Of a stretch of 64,000 nt of DNA, positions 54,574 to 62,854 are shown piece after piece (position 1 is the stretch's first letter; each line of letters starts with the position of its first letter). Source of the stretch: Pseudomonas sp. MWU13-2105 (lineage in GTDB: Bacteria > Pseudomonadota > Gammaproteobacteria > Pseudomonadales > Pseudomonadaceae); the NCBI RefSeq assembly GCF_023242315.1, contig NZ_JALLIY010000020.1, positions 62,001 through 126,000 of the forward strand, in the 5' to 3' direction. Below the pieces are notes generated by a model. That model was not told where the DNA came from and made no database searches. It saw only the letters and a list, made by a program, of their open reading frames with translations. A program made the position numbers and the translations under genes.

Positions 54574-55494
54574 TCACCAACGATTGGGCTTTCGAGACGG
54601 GGAAAATTCAATCAGTACCAAGACGTCATCGAACAGTGTCGAAGCTTTATTGAGCTGGCCGACTAAAAGTTCGGCTTCAGCTGCTGGCTCTCGTGGTCGC
54701 AGTTTTTTGCGATGGGCTTCATCGAGATGATTGAATTGAGATTTGAACATTTCTTCGTCATCGGCCTTGTGCGGGTGTAGGTGGAGGCTATGCACAAGAA
54801 GGTTACGTCGCTGAAGAAGAAACTGAAGACCATCGTCTTTGTTGGACGTCTGGAACGCGCGCAGACGCTTCCAACTGCCGCTATTGCATAGGTGATCGTC
54901 CATCGGTCTCACATTCGCATGGATGCGATCCATGACAGCATGAAAGCCGTTGTGGTCGAATTTTCGTATGTTGAAGAAGGTGAAGTCTAGGACTTGCCCT
55001 ATTCGATCCCAAAACGAAAAGAGGCGAATGTACGCGGCTTCTGCGTGTTCCCAGAAGGCTAATTGCGCATGCTTTTGAAACAACTCTTCGGTGCCCGGAT
55101 GCTCGGGCATTTCCAGTAGGTCCGGTTGCTCGATCAGCATTGTTGACCCGGTCATGAACAAATGAGCGCGTATTACAGATTTGCGTGCGCGCTGGAATAC
55201 ATCGAACACCTCTCGCATCGAGCTCCCCGGGTAGTCATCAGCAGGGGGAGGACTTTCGCCTGTTCGTATTAGATACAGCTCAGGGGGGCCGCCCAAATGC
55301 TCTACGACGCGATTAATGCGCTTTTCAAAGTGCCCACTGTCACTATCCGCAGGCCATAGCTCCGCGAATCGTCCTTGCTGGATTCTTTCATACTGACCCA
55401 GAACAACCACCTCATTTGCAACGTAAGCCACAGCATTGCTGAGGACTGCGAGCAGCTTTTCGTTCGTGATGGAATGTTCGTCTTCGGTACTCAT
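54574..55494 (-). CDS. HEPN-like hypothetical protein
   Basis: A 306-residue, mostly helical protein. RRNLLVHSLH near residues 226-236 has the R-x4-H arrangement of HEPN RNases and fits Cthe2314-like HEPN proteins in length and helix content. ATG at 55494 is preferred (AGGGCGACGAG upstream); an in-frame ATG at 55539 would add 15 residues. Near a second HEPN gene. The assignment rests mainly on the motif. Confidence 0.55.
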   Translation of the reverse strand: MSTEDEHSITNEKLLAVLSNAVAYVANEVVVLGQYERIQQGRFAELWPADSDSGHFEKRINRVVEHLGGPPELYLIRTGESPPPADDYPGSSMREVFDVFQRARKSVIRAHLFMTGSTMLIEQPDLLEMPEHPGTEELFQKHAQLAFWEHAEAAYIRLFSFWDRIGQVLDFTFFNIRKFDHNGFHAVMDRIHANVRPMDDHLCNSGSWKRLRAFQTSNKDDGLQFLLQRRNLLVHSLHLHPHKADDEEMFKSQFNHLDEAHRKKLRPREPAAEAELLVGQLNKASTLFDDVLVLIEFSPSRKPNRW

Positions 55495-55561
55495 CTCGTC
55501 GCCCTGGAAATGAATGCAGCATAGCTCGACGGATGACATTTTCGGGAGTGGCGCGGCAAAT

Positions 55562-55578
55562 AGGTAATTTTGGTAAGC
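55562..55578 (+). repeat. 17-bp direct repeat, left copy
   Basis: AGGTAATTTTGGTAAGC, identical to 57750-57766. The two copies frame a 2.2-kb AT-rich segment holding the LA2681-type HEPN gene and small-family member 2. The bases between here and 55763 contain only decayed sequence. Confidence 0.7.
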
Positions 55579-55763
55579 GATGGCTGCTTTCAGCCAATAG
55601 CGTACCTGTCACCGATCACAGCTCCACACTGAATCCGCGCAGGCCCATGTTGTCTGCGAAGCGTCCGATCGCCGTCAGGGTGGTTCAGGTGCGCAGCGTC
55701 TCGCGTCGCGAACGCAGCGGCACCCAGCGGGCGCCGCTGCTTCCCAGGCGAATCGACACCCAA

Positions 55764-57437
55764 TCAGTTTTTATACATAGGTGTTTCGTAAGGAATCACT
55801 ATACTAGAGTCATCAGATTTTTCTTCTTCATAGTGTATAGCAAGCGATGTATACATGATTGCATAACGAACTTTTCTCATAAGTCTCAATGTCTGATTCC
55901 GGAGCTCCTTGTCTGTGATAATAAGCGGGTATCCTTGTAAGTCGTCTCGCTCATCAATTAAGCGTTGATCGGAGTTAATTTTTTCTCGTATATGTTGTTG
56001 TTCCGCCTTAGGGATTCCGCTTTTTAGAATTTTGTTGTTCTTCTCTATGCGGGCAAGTGTTTCCGCATGTTTTGTTTTGGCTAGACTTTTCTCAAAAGGG
56101 TTGGTGACTTTATATAAGTCGTCCACGACAACTCTAAACCCTCCGTGCTCTAGCTTATTCCTAATGTCAGCCAGTTTCCCGGCGTTTGAATCCATCCAAT
56201 GGTCATGTCCTTCAGTTTCATCATCATTTATCTCTCTAGATAACCAGTGCAACGCCAAAAGGTAAGGGTTGTCAGAGTCTAAAAAATTCTGCTTAACCTT
56301 CTTTTTTTCTCCGTACCAAACATTTGAAAAATATACTCTAGCTACTGAACCAGGATGTAGGTATTTGAAAAGAAGGACGGCAAGCTTGTCAAAGCAAGAA
56401 TAGAGTAGCCGAAAAGAAATTTTTATCTGTTCAATGTCCCTGCGGTAGATACAATAATCTAGCGAGTTAACGAGAAATAGATCATTGTTCGCATAATGCG
56501 AAACCTCTCGTTGTGCGTATTGACTTTCAATCGCTTCATAATAAGTGAACCTGGCATGCGCGTACTGATGCTTTATTTCAGAAAATCCACCACCTAGCCA
56601 TAGACTTTCAGTCACTCCGACCAGTGGGTTGATTGAATAGCGTACACTGGGTAACCCCATCACATCTTGAGCAGCTACTGGTTCAGTCGTTATTTCGTTC
56701 AAGTCGTTAATGAAAAGAGTGTTTTCCAAGCACCATTTTTTATAGGAGCGCTCCTTGCCTGATTTTCCCATCGAACCTTTAAATTTAGAAAGATGTGGAA
56801 ACTCTTCACTGATCGAATCGAAGTGTTGATTGAAATGACTGACGAATTCAACGTAGGGGGTGGCAGCCTCTATAAATTTAAGGTGATCTGCGTCGAATAG
56901 AGTTTCCTTGCATTCATATATATACTTCAATATCGGATAGGCTTCTTTTTGAAAGTGCATAGCATGATCGCCATCATACAAGCTGCTTGACACTTCCACC
57001 AAGAGTCTTCCCTTTGAGAAGTAAGCTATCGGGTTATTGAAAATTGCTATGGCAGTATCATACTCTTTTAATGCCTCAAAAAGCCGACCTTGACTATGGA
57101 GTGCATTTGCCAAATTTGTATAAACCTTACTTCTCAAATCGTCACTTAGCTCCGAAAAGCCATGTTCATACTGCGACTTCTTGTAAAACTTAACCTGAAG
57201 TCCAACCCTTTCATCCCAAAAAGAGTCAAAGCCATCTGCAAGAACGGCATACCCGTTTCCGATTATATAGTAATTTTCAGCGCGACATTTAGAGCTCTGA
57301 TAGTTTCGACTGTTTAACAGGTTGATAAATTCTTCTAGTTCTACATATTTTCGACCAATGATTAATTGGTCCATTTTGGCAGCATCCAAACTCACGCATG
57401 TTTCTTCCATATCGCTCACACATACAGTAGCGGCCAT
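55764..57437 (-). CDS. LA2681-type HEPN domain protein with TPR-like repeats
   Basis: A 557-residue protein. The N-terminal half has TPR-like helices (VYTNLANALHSQGRLFEALKEYDTAIAIF). The C-terminal half contains the HEPN signature IRNKLEHGG near residue 426 (R-x4-H). This layout matches the LA2681 HEPN family, predicted RNA-binding or RNase proteins found in defence islands. Strongly AT-rich compared with the core genome. It starts 19 bases after small-family member 2, so the two are probably one operon. A downstream ATG ten codons in is an alternative start. Confidence 0.75.
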   Translation of the reverse strand: MAATVCVSDMEETCVSLDAAKMDQLIIGRKYVELEEFINLLNSRNYQSSKCRAENYYIIGNGYAVLADGFDSFWDERVGLQVKFYKKSQYEHGFSELSDDLRSKVYTNLANALHSQGRLFEALKEYDTAIAIFNNPIAYFSKGRLLVEVSSSLYDGDHAMHFQKEAYPILKYIYECKETLFDADHLKFIEAATPYVEFVSHFNQHFDSISEEFPHLSKFKGSMGKSGKERSYKKWCLENTLFINDLNEITTEPVAAQDVMGLPSVRYSINPLVGVTESLWLGGGFSEIKHQYAHARFTYYEAIESQYAQREVSHYANNDLFLVNSLDYCIYRRDIEQIKISFRLLYSCFDKLAVLLFKYLHPGSVARVYFSNVWYGEKKKVKQNFLDSDNPYLLALHWLSREINDDETEGHDHWMDSNAGKLADIRNKLEHGGFRVVVDDLYKVTNPFEKSLAKTKHAETLARIEKNNKILKSGIPKAEQQHIREKINSDQRLIDERDDLQGYPLIITDKELRNQTLRLMRKVRYAIMYTSLAIHYEEEKSDDSSIVIPYETPMYKN

Positions 57438-57456
57438 TGAAAAGGCGGGTCACAAG

Positions 57457-57672
57457 CTAGTCCTTTTCCAGGTTTCTTAATCGTGCCAAGCCCTGATTGA
57501 TAAACCCCGCATTCTCCCAAATTCGCTCAAGTGTAACGCGAGCATTCTCTCCAACGGTTTCGTATCCCTGCTGTTCGACTAACAGCACCAATTCCATCAA
57601 CGCAGCTTCGAGGCCTAGCTGATTTTCGTACATTTTTTCGAGGACGACGGCAAGGGAATATTCGCTGGCCAT
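57457..57672 (-). CDS. Orphan small-protein family, member 2
   Basis: A 71-residue helical protein starting MASEYSLAVVLEKMYENQLG. Core ENQLGLEAALMELVLLVEQQG and the tail NAGFINQGLARLRNLE match members at 48891 and 60534. GGAG precedes ATG at 57672. Immediately upstream of the LA2681 HEPN gene. Confidence 0.8.
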   Translation of the reverse strand: MASEYSLAVVLEKMYENQLGLEAALMELVLLVEQQGYETVGENARVTLERIWENAGFINQGLARLRNLEKD

Positions 57673-57743
57673 GCATTCGACTCCATTCGGAAAACAGGAA
57701 GCATAGCAGGGCACCTGAGGAGACTGATTTCAGTTCGAGGCTG

Positions 57744-58031
57744 GGGAAAAGGTAATTTTGGTAAGCAGATGCGAAAAATTGGCTGCAGCCCTTATAGATC
57801 GTGGCTTTGACGTATTACCTTAGAAGGTAATATTTGGTAAGGTAGGAGGTGATATTTCGCCAAGTGGCTGATTTTAAAGGGTTTCATAAGCGGGTTAAAT
57901 TACTACGACTAAAGGTAATTTTCTAACCTTTTTCTTACCCAATTATTACCTTTATAGATTTCCCCTAACTAGCTGAATTTATTATGATTTTTAGACGTTG
58001 AAAAAGAGAATTACCAAAATTACCTTTTCCC
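57744..58031. repeat. GGTAA/TTACC cluster bounded by a 21-bp perfect inverted repeat
   Basis: The arms 57744-57764 and 58011-58031 are exact reverse complements; each contains GGTAATTTTGGTAA. Between them more GGTAA or TTACC sites occur (near 57816, 57825, 57836, 57913, 57934 and 57946), about ten in all. The interval has no gene. It may be integrase arm sites, an operator array or a small non-autonomous element. Confidence 0.7.
57750..57766 (+). repeat. 17-bp direct repeat, right copy
   Basis: AGGTAATTTTGGTAAGC, same orientation as 55562-55578. It also forms part of the left arm of the 21-bp inverted repeat. Confidence 0.7.
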
Positions 58032-58170
58032 AGGGGGCAACCGAAAACGGGGATGTTGCTGGAGGAGGGGATGCAGGCCGGCGTTTCCACGTAAATCGTG
58101 TAACTGTCACCAAAACTGTCACCAGTCTCGCCTGACGCTACCTCGATGTAGCTGGAGGCCTTGAAAATAG

Positions 58171-58226
58171 TGGGGCGGGTGAAGGGCATCGAACCCTCGT
58201 TATCAGCTTGGGAAGCTAATAACGAG
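58171..58226 (-). pseudogene. Truncated tRNA-Gly(CCC)-like fragment with palindrome
   Basis: On the minus strand the segment reads as the 3' part of a tRNA-Gly: anticodon arm TAGCTTCCCAAGCTGA (loop TTCCCAA), variable loop, T-arm GAGGGTTCGATGCCC, and acceptor strand CACCCGC followed by C and CCA. D-arm and 5' acceptor strand are missing. Instead, CTCGTTAT upstream mirrors ATAACGAG, making a 31-bp imperfect palindrome (58196-58226) centred on the anticodon. This fits an attachment-site scar of a tyrosine recombinase that cuts in the anticodon loop. Confidence 0.6.
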
Positions 58227-58315
58227 GTAGAGTGACTCAGGGGAGAGGGGATATTACTGGACTTTGAAGAGGTTCTAGTTCGAAATATTGATGGTGAATA
58301 GGTGAAAAATCGATT

Positions 58316-58879
58316 CTAAGCTGTTTCGTAACATCCATAAAGATTAACGCCACCTATGCTACGAAAATCCTTGTCGTCCGTAATTATGTTTGGGATTTTG
58401 TTATCTTGCATGAATTTTATGTAAAGCGCGTCATAACCGTCAATGCGGTAGTTTTCGACCATGCTGATTAAAGTGTCGGACAGCCCAGCTTCAATTGTTG
58501 CAGGAAGCTCTTCGGCCATAGCTTGAACTTGACCCCAGGCCGCCCTTAGCTCCTCAAGGACAGACTTACGTTGTGCGTCGTTATTCCTGAAGCGTTTTAT
58601 TGGATAGTTGGGGTCGCCTTCAAAGGCTTTAAATACCTCGAACTCAGATCTCTCTATTAGACTAGTAAGTTCTATGAGGGTTAGTGGCGAGTAGTAGAGG
58701 TTGGCTTCATTGGTGAGCGCCTTCTCAATAAAATCTGGGTAGAATTCGATTTGGTAATCTTTGGGAGCTTTTGTGAAGAATTTTTTCGACGCGGCATAGG
58801 TCGTCCAATACCATACGTTTGTATCAACAAAAAAAATATCACCCTTTTCCGGCTCTTTCTTCCTGATGTCAAGAAACAT
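58316..58879 (-). CDS. PIN-domain nuclease of a three-gene operon
   Basis: A 187-residue PIN-domain protein, probably an RNase. Acidic active-site candidates: Asp in FFVDTNVWYW, Glu in LIELTSLIE, Asp in GYDALYIKFM and Asp in IITDDKDFRSI, the usual four-acid pattern. ATG at 58879 has AAAAAGGA nine bases upstream and follows the stop of the STAS-like gene by one base; an ATG at 58903 overlaps that gene. No VapB-type antitoxin is adjacent, so control by the ATPase/STAS pair is likely. Confidence 0.75.
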   Translation of the reverse strand: MFLDIRKKEPEKGDIFFVDTNVWYWTTYAASKKFFTKAPKDYQIEFYPDFIEKALTNEANLYYSPLTLIELTSLIERSEFEVFKAFEGDPNYPIKRFRNNDAQRKSVLEELRAAWGQVQAMAEELPATIEAGLSDTLISMVENYRIDGYDALYIKFMQDNKIPNIITDDKDFRSIGGVNLYGCYETA

Positions 58880-58880
58880 A

Positions 58881-59225
58881 CTAAATATCCTTTTTGGCTG
58901 CATCTAGGCCTTGGTCTGTTTTGCCACCGGTATCAGAATAAAACTTTAGAGCGTTTCCGATTACTAAATTAAGTAGTCGTTTGCCATGATCAGAGATACC
59001 TTCAAATACAAGCTTGCCTTGAAGTGCTTTGATATCCTTGTCTTTAAGTAGTGCACCTATGCTCGCATTGAAGAATGGGGACGCAAATACATCAATCCCG
59101 CTAAAGTTTAGTTCTATTTTTTCCGGGCTATCCCAATCTTGAAGTATTGCAAGCTTTAGTTTTCCGCCCGAGTTCATGGAGATCGCATTTGATCCGACGA
59201 TTTCTCGTACATTTATAACGTTCAT
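58881..59225 (-). CDS. STAS-like DUF4325 protein
   Basis: A 114-residue protein. IELNFSGIDVFASPFFNASIGALLKD matches the DUF4325 STAS-like signature, a relative of anti-anti-sigma proteins usually encoded next to GHKL ATPases. Start ATG 59225 has TTGAGGA upstream; it lies 11 bases after the ATPase stop. Likely binding partner of the ATPase, as RsbV is for RsbW (inference). Confidence 0.75.
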   Translation of the reverse strand: MNVINVREIVGSNAISMNSGGKLKLAILQDWDSPEKIELNFSGIDVFASPFFNASIGALLKDKDIKALQGKLVFEGISDHGKRLLNLVIGNALKFYSDTGGKTDQGLDAAKKDI

Positions 59226-59236
59226 GTTTTTTTTCC

Positions 59237-60205
59237 TCAAAAATAAGCCGGAATTTGTTCGCTGACTTCTGACTTGAATTTGTAGTGTTTATTGTCGCAG
59301 TTTACCGTAATACTTACTAGCGTCCCCAAAAAACTTCCGGGTATCCGCTTAGTCACGTAACTTCCGTTAGTGTGTACGGTTGCCATGTAGGCATCACTGC
59401 ATATTCGAAGTACTCCGCCATTCACACGTACAAAATCGCGAAGTATACCAAACCCCAGGCCTCTGGGGAGGTCGGGAGCACTATCTGTTCTTGTGGAGTT
59501 TCCGATTTCAAGCGCCCACTTAAAGGCATCTTCACCTTCCAATGTTGGAATATGGCGTTGAACCGATTCCACAATACCTCCACCAAAATCTAATACTGAG
59601 AGCGAAAGTTTTTTATCTTTCGCTTCATAGTAGCCACAAGATATTACACTTTGATTGTTGGGATTTTCTTTTAATCCATGGCCGTAAGCATTCACAAATA
59701 TTTCATAGATGCTGCTAATAATCTCAGATTTTAACGACTCTGACACAGATAGCTTCTCATCTGTGAGCCAACTGTCTTTAAGGTGGTTGACTATCTGAGT
59801 GTCCTCCAGAACAGTTTCGTGTTCTCGATATCCAATGTAATCAGTGTTTTTTACTATTCCGTAGTCGGGATTTACATAGTTCCAGAATCCTAAGTCGCAC
59901 AGCCTATCCATCAGTACTTGACTAATGCCGTCAACTTTGAAGCCGATTTTTTTTGCAGAGAAAATACTGGGTACCCCGAACCCTTTTAACATCTTGGTTT
60001 TGATTTCATGCTGCTTAAGATAGTTGCATATTCCACCAATGACAACTAGTCCGTTATGGCTTATGACTGAGCATTTCGAAAAGTCAAATACATAGAAAGG
60101 CTCTGGGTTGGATAAGATGTGATGGGATAACTTGCTTAAATATTTATATCCGGATTCGTCATCGCGAATGGGTGGCATAACCACATCAAAGCGCTCCTTT
60201 CTCAT
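59237..60205 (-). CDS. GHKL (HATPase) protein, RsbW-like, of the PIN operon
   Basis: A 322-residue protein. The N-terminal half has a STAS-like stretch (YVFDFSKCSVISHNGLVVIGGICNYL). The C-terminal half has a complete GHKL ATP site: N-box YEIFVNAYGHG, G1 LDFGGG, G2 RGLGFGI. No DHp His, so not a normal sensor kinase; closer to anti-sigma/switch kinases. ATG at 60205 is chosen for its TAAGGA site seven bases upstream; the frame is open to 60388, adding 61 residues. Confidence 0.75.
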   Translation of the reverse strand: MRKERFDVVMPPIRDDESGYKYLSKLSHHILSNPEPFYVFDFSKCSVISHNGLVVIGGICNYLKQHEIKTKMLKGFGVPSIFSAKKIGFKVDGISQVLMDRLCDLGFWNYVNPDYGIVKNTDYIGYREHETVLEDTQIVNHLKDSWLTDEKLSVSESLKSEIISSIYEIFVNAYGHGLKENPNNQSVISCGYYEAKDKKLSLSVLDFGGGIVESVQRHIPTLEGEDAFKWALEIGNSTRTDSAPDLPRGLGFGILRDFVRVNGGVLRICSDAYMATVHTNGSYVTKRIPGSFLGTLVSITVNCDNKHYKFKSEVSEQIPAYF

Positions 60206-60251
60206 TGTCCCATCCTTACAAACCCCAATCGATGTTTCGCGGTATCTAAAC

Positions 60252-60440
60252 TCACTGGTCCGAGGCAAAGGTATCGGAACAGATATCAGTAATTTTTTTC
60301 GCAGCCGTTTTGAAGGTCGAGCTTCCTTTCCTTTGCTCCTTGAGCCGTTTGACAGCAGGGGGTGCCCATGGTGCCACATACCTAGCACAGTACTTCAACC
60401 ATTGCCTATTTCCTAGATGTCTGGAGGCTGATAGCTGCAT
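60252..60440 (-). CDS. Possible small leader protein before the GHKL gene
   Basis: A 62-residue basic frame (RQWLKYCARYVAPWAPPAVKRLKEQRK...) whose stop lies 46 bases before the preferred GHKL start. It reads more like protein than the overlapping 5' extension of the GHKL frame, but has no good ribosome-binding site. It may be a real small gene or the displaced N-terminus of the ATPase. Confidence 0.3.
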   Translation of the reverse strand: MQLSASRHLGNRQWLKYCARYVAPWAPPAVKRLKEQRKGSSTFKTAAKKITDICSDTFASDQ

Positions 60441-60533
60441 GTGACGGGTGACCAGACTGCTCCCCCGGAGATCTTGTGGGCGATAGCGTTAACCGTGAAC
60501 CGATGAATGCAAAGGCCTCTGCTCCGCCATCTG

Positions 60534-60749
60534 CTAACCGATTTCCAGTTTTTTCAGTCGGGCCAGGCCCTGTTTGATGTGGCCGGCGTTTTCACCAAGC
60601 GTTTGCAGCGCCCCACGGACATTATCCCCCACCTCTGGCGCGCCCAGCTGTTCGACATACAGTGTCAGCTCCATCAAGGCAGCTTCCAAGGCCAGCTGGT
60701 TGGTATACATCCTCTCCAGCACTTCCGACAGTGAATAATCCCCCGGCAT
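60534..60749 (-). CDS. Orphan small-protein family, member 3
   Basis: A 71-residue helical protein starting MPGDYSLSEVLERMYTNQLA; close to member 2 in length and sequence (EAALMELTLYVEQLG, GHIKQGLARLKKLE). GGAG site before ATG at 60749. It precedes the GHKL-STAS-PIN operon on the same strand. Confidence 0.8.
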   Translation of the reverse strand: MPGDYSLSEVLERMYTNQLALEAALMELTLYVEQLGAPEVGDNVRGALQTLGENAGHIKQGLARLKKLEIG

Positions 60750-61110
60750 GGTGTCGACTCCGTTAAAGAAAAACACAAGCATAGTACTGGTAGTGCCCCG
60801 TCAGGCAGTAATTGAGGCTTGCTTAGAAATTGCTACAAAGCAGAGAAGGTGAAGCGTGTGAGTCAAGCTGGCCGGGGCGTTGGAGGAGCGCTACGCCCAA
60901 TAGGGGACACGGAGAAGCGGCGAGAGGGCTGGGGTGGCGGTGTTCAAGGGCATGGAGTGTCTGTCGTTTGGGTGCAGCCGGCGCGGATGGGTAGGGCACG
61001 CGCTGGATGGTGCGCCGAGGTTATCAGCAAACGTGCCGCGCCAGGCGTTTTTGGAGCTTGGAGCAGGGGGCTGTAAATAAAACAGTCCCCTTTTCGATTT
61101 ATTCCGAATT
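60750..61110. other. Gene-free stretch
   Basis: No gene or RNA is recognised. A GC-rich plus-strand frame at 60819-61076 looks like chance. Confidence 0.5.
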
Positions 61111-61467
61111 TTAAATGGGAGTGAACGTTACCGTCGCGCTTCCAGAGTTATCGCTGACTTGGAGCTGATCTACGATAAAAACATAGACAGGATAGTCGCC
61201 GTCAACTTTAATTACCGCGCCTTCCGACGTGTTAACCGTATAGAACCATTTTTCATAGTTTCCATCCTTGAGTGGGGTCGTATTGAAGAGAATAACCTGT
61301 TGTATATAAACGCTGCTGCCCGAATTAAATTTCATCGTATCATCCGACAGCGTGACTGCGTACTTGCCTGTCGCCAGATTTACCGGCGTCGCCCCGCTGC
61401 CGCTTTCTGATATATTTGTCAGGTTTATTGCAGAGTTTGCATTTATCGTAATTTGAGTAGTAGACAT
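61111..61467 (-). CDS. Hypothetical beta-rich protein
   Basis: A 118-residue protein, Ser/Thr/Asn-rich with alternating hydrophobic residues (YAVTLSDDTMKFNSGSSVYIQQVILF), suggesting a beta sandwich. No Cys, no signal peptide. ATG at 61467 with AGGGAAAG upstream; an earlier ATG at 61509 is unlikely. Family not recognised. Confidence 0.6.
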   Translation of the reverse strand: MSTTQITINANSAINLTNISESGSGATPVNLATGKYAVTLSDDTMKFNSGSSVYIQQVILFNTTPLKDGNYEKWFYTVNTSEGAVIKVDGDYPVYVFIVDQLQVSDNSGSATVTFTPI

Positions 61468-62143
61468 GTCGTTGACTTTCCCTGTTCGACCGAAACTGGT
61501 CAAAATCACTATAGTCTGATTTTTATTTTTGGAAGCCGCGAGCCTTTAATTTTTTCGACCATTTCCGAGAACCCTTCGTTGGAAAGCAGGCCACGCCAGT
61601 GCAGGTCTTGCGCTCCGACTTTTCAAAGCCCACAACAGTGGCTCAGAGGGGGGCGGGGTATCGAGGCGAAATTTAGGTTAGAACCGGAACCGGCAGGCGT
61701 CGGGATACGCCTTGCGTAGTGATCGAAATCACTGCGTTCTAAAGTCCATACCGGGGGGGCGTAAGTAGGAGGGGTTCGAATCCCTCGGTCAGCGACAGGC
61801 CATCCAGGTCACGAGTATGGGGCAAAAATGGGGCAAATCATACGCCAAACCATGCCATCCAATGCCCATTATGCGTTTATGCAAGCCTCCACGGTAGGGC
61901 GTTGCAGTCAGCGATTACGGTGCTTTTCTGCCCTATCCCTCGCATACCCCAGCACAATCGGGGTGTGCTCAGTTGTGGGTGGTTACGATCGGCCGCTCTC
62001 GACGCTGTACAGGACAGCCACGGGGGGAAGGAGCTCGATCAGATTCAGCGCGGCGGTAGTTTCAACTAGCCCTGGCAAGATTTTTCGAATGAGCTATACC
62101 CAACATGCTGGCGACTATGGATGAACAGGTGGAGGGGATGGGG
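61468..62143. other. Gap with tRNA T-arm-like sequence and integrase-tail-like frame
   Basis: Around 61768-61791 a T-arm-like GAGGGGTTCGAATCCCTC occurs without the rest of a tRNA. Right after it, a plus-strand frame without a start reads TSMGQKWGKSYAKPCH, reminiscent of integrase tails. This could be the scar of an element end; no complete gene is present. Confidence 0.35.
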
Positions 62144-62854
62144 ATGAGGCTTTTTTTTGTAATACCTGTAGTGTGCTTGGCCCTAGCGGGTTGCAAAACC
62201 TATGATGGATTGAAATCTAACGCTGAATCTACATCAATCCCGATCCTTGATGCTAAAGATTACAAGGAGTATCGTCCGGTTGATCCTATCCCTGTGCCTT
62301 TCATGAATAAAATATTACCCGATGGGAGTGTTATATCCCGGGATTGGGGTGAGTTAACCAATGAAAATATAAGTGCAATTCTACCAAACCAATACTCAAG
62401 TATGACTATAGCAAAGGTAGATGCTTCAGGGCGACTGTCATATTTAGTTGCTAACACTACGGCTGATACAGGTCGATATCGAGTGTATCTGGATTATTTT
62501 AAGTATAAGGTAGAGCGGATTGTTAATGAGAAAACTAAAGTTATCCAAAGCTCTGGACGAGTAGGAGTGGGGATGCGATTAACTGCGGAAATTATTACTA
62601 CTAAGACAAATGTGGATCTGAACAGTTTGCTGGCGCTTGGCGTGGCGGCGAAACAGGGGAATGTTACTGGATCTATCACTGTAGATATTATAGGGATCGA
62701 CCCTAAGGAAATATCAAATATTTTTTCCGGTAGTTCGACCATAGATGAGACTAGTATTCAAAAGTCTCTTGAAGCTTTAGCTGTTATAAGATCGCGTTTG
62801 TCAGATGTAAATACTCGCTTAACTCCTCAAATTGTTTCGGTCAAAGATGATTGA
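62144..62854 (+). CDS. Hypothetical lipoprotein
   Basis: A 236-residue protein with a lipoprotein signal (MRLFFVIPVVCLALAGC, Cys17). The mature part is mixed alpha/beta. GGAGGGG lies eight bases before ATG 62144; an ATG at 62138 is also possible. AT-rich codons; family unknown. Confidence 0.65.
   Translation: MRLFFVIPVVCLALAGCKTYDGLKSNAESTSIPILDAKDYKEYRPVDPIPVPFMNKILPDGSVISRDWGELTNENISAILPNQYSSMTIAKVDASGRLSYLVANTTADTGRYRVYLDYFKYKVERIVNEKTKVIQSSGRVGVGMRLTAEIITTKTNVDLNSLLALGVAAKQGNVTGSITVDIIGIDPKEISNIFSGSSTIDETSIQKSLEALAVIRSRLSDVNTRLTPQIVSVKDD

Noticed and set aside
55580..55760. Decayed coding sequence between the two HEPN genes
   Set aside because: Short minus-strand stretches look protein-like but are interrupted by stops and could not be assigned.
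57744..58031. CRISPR array
   Set aside because: The GGTAA repeats are too short and irregularly spaced, in both orientations, and no cas genes are present.
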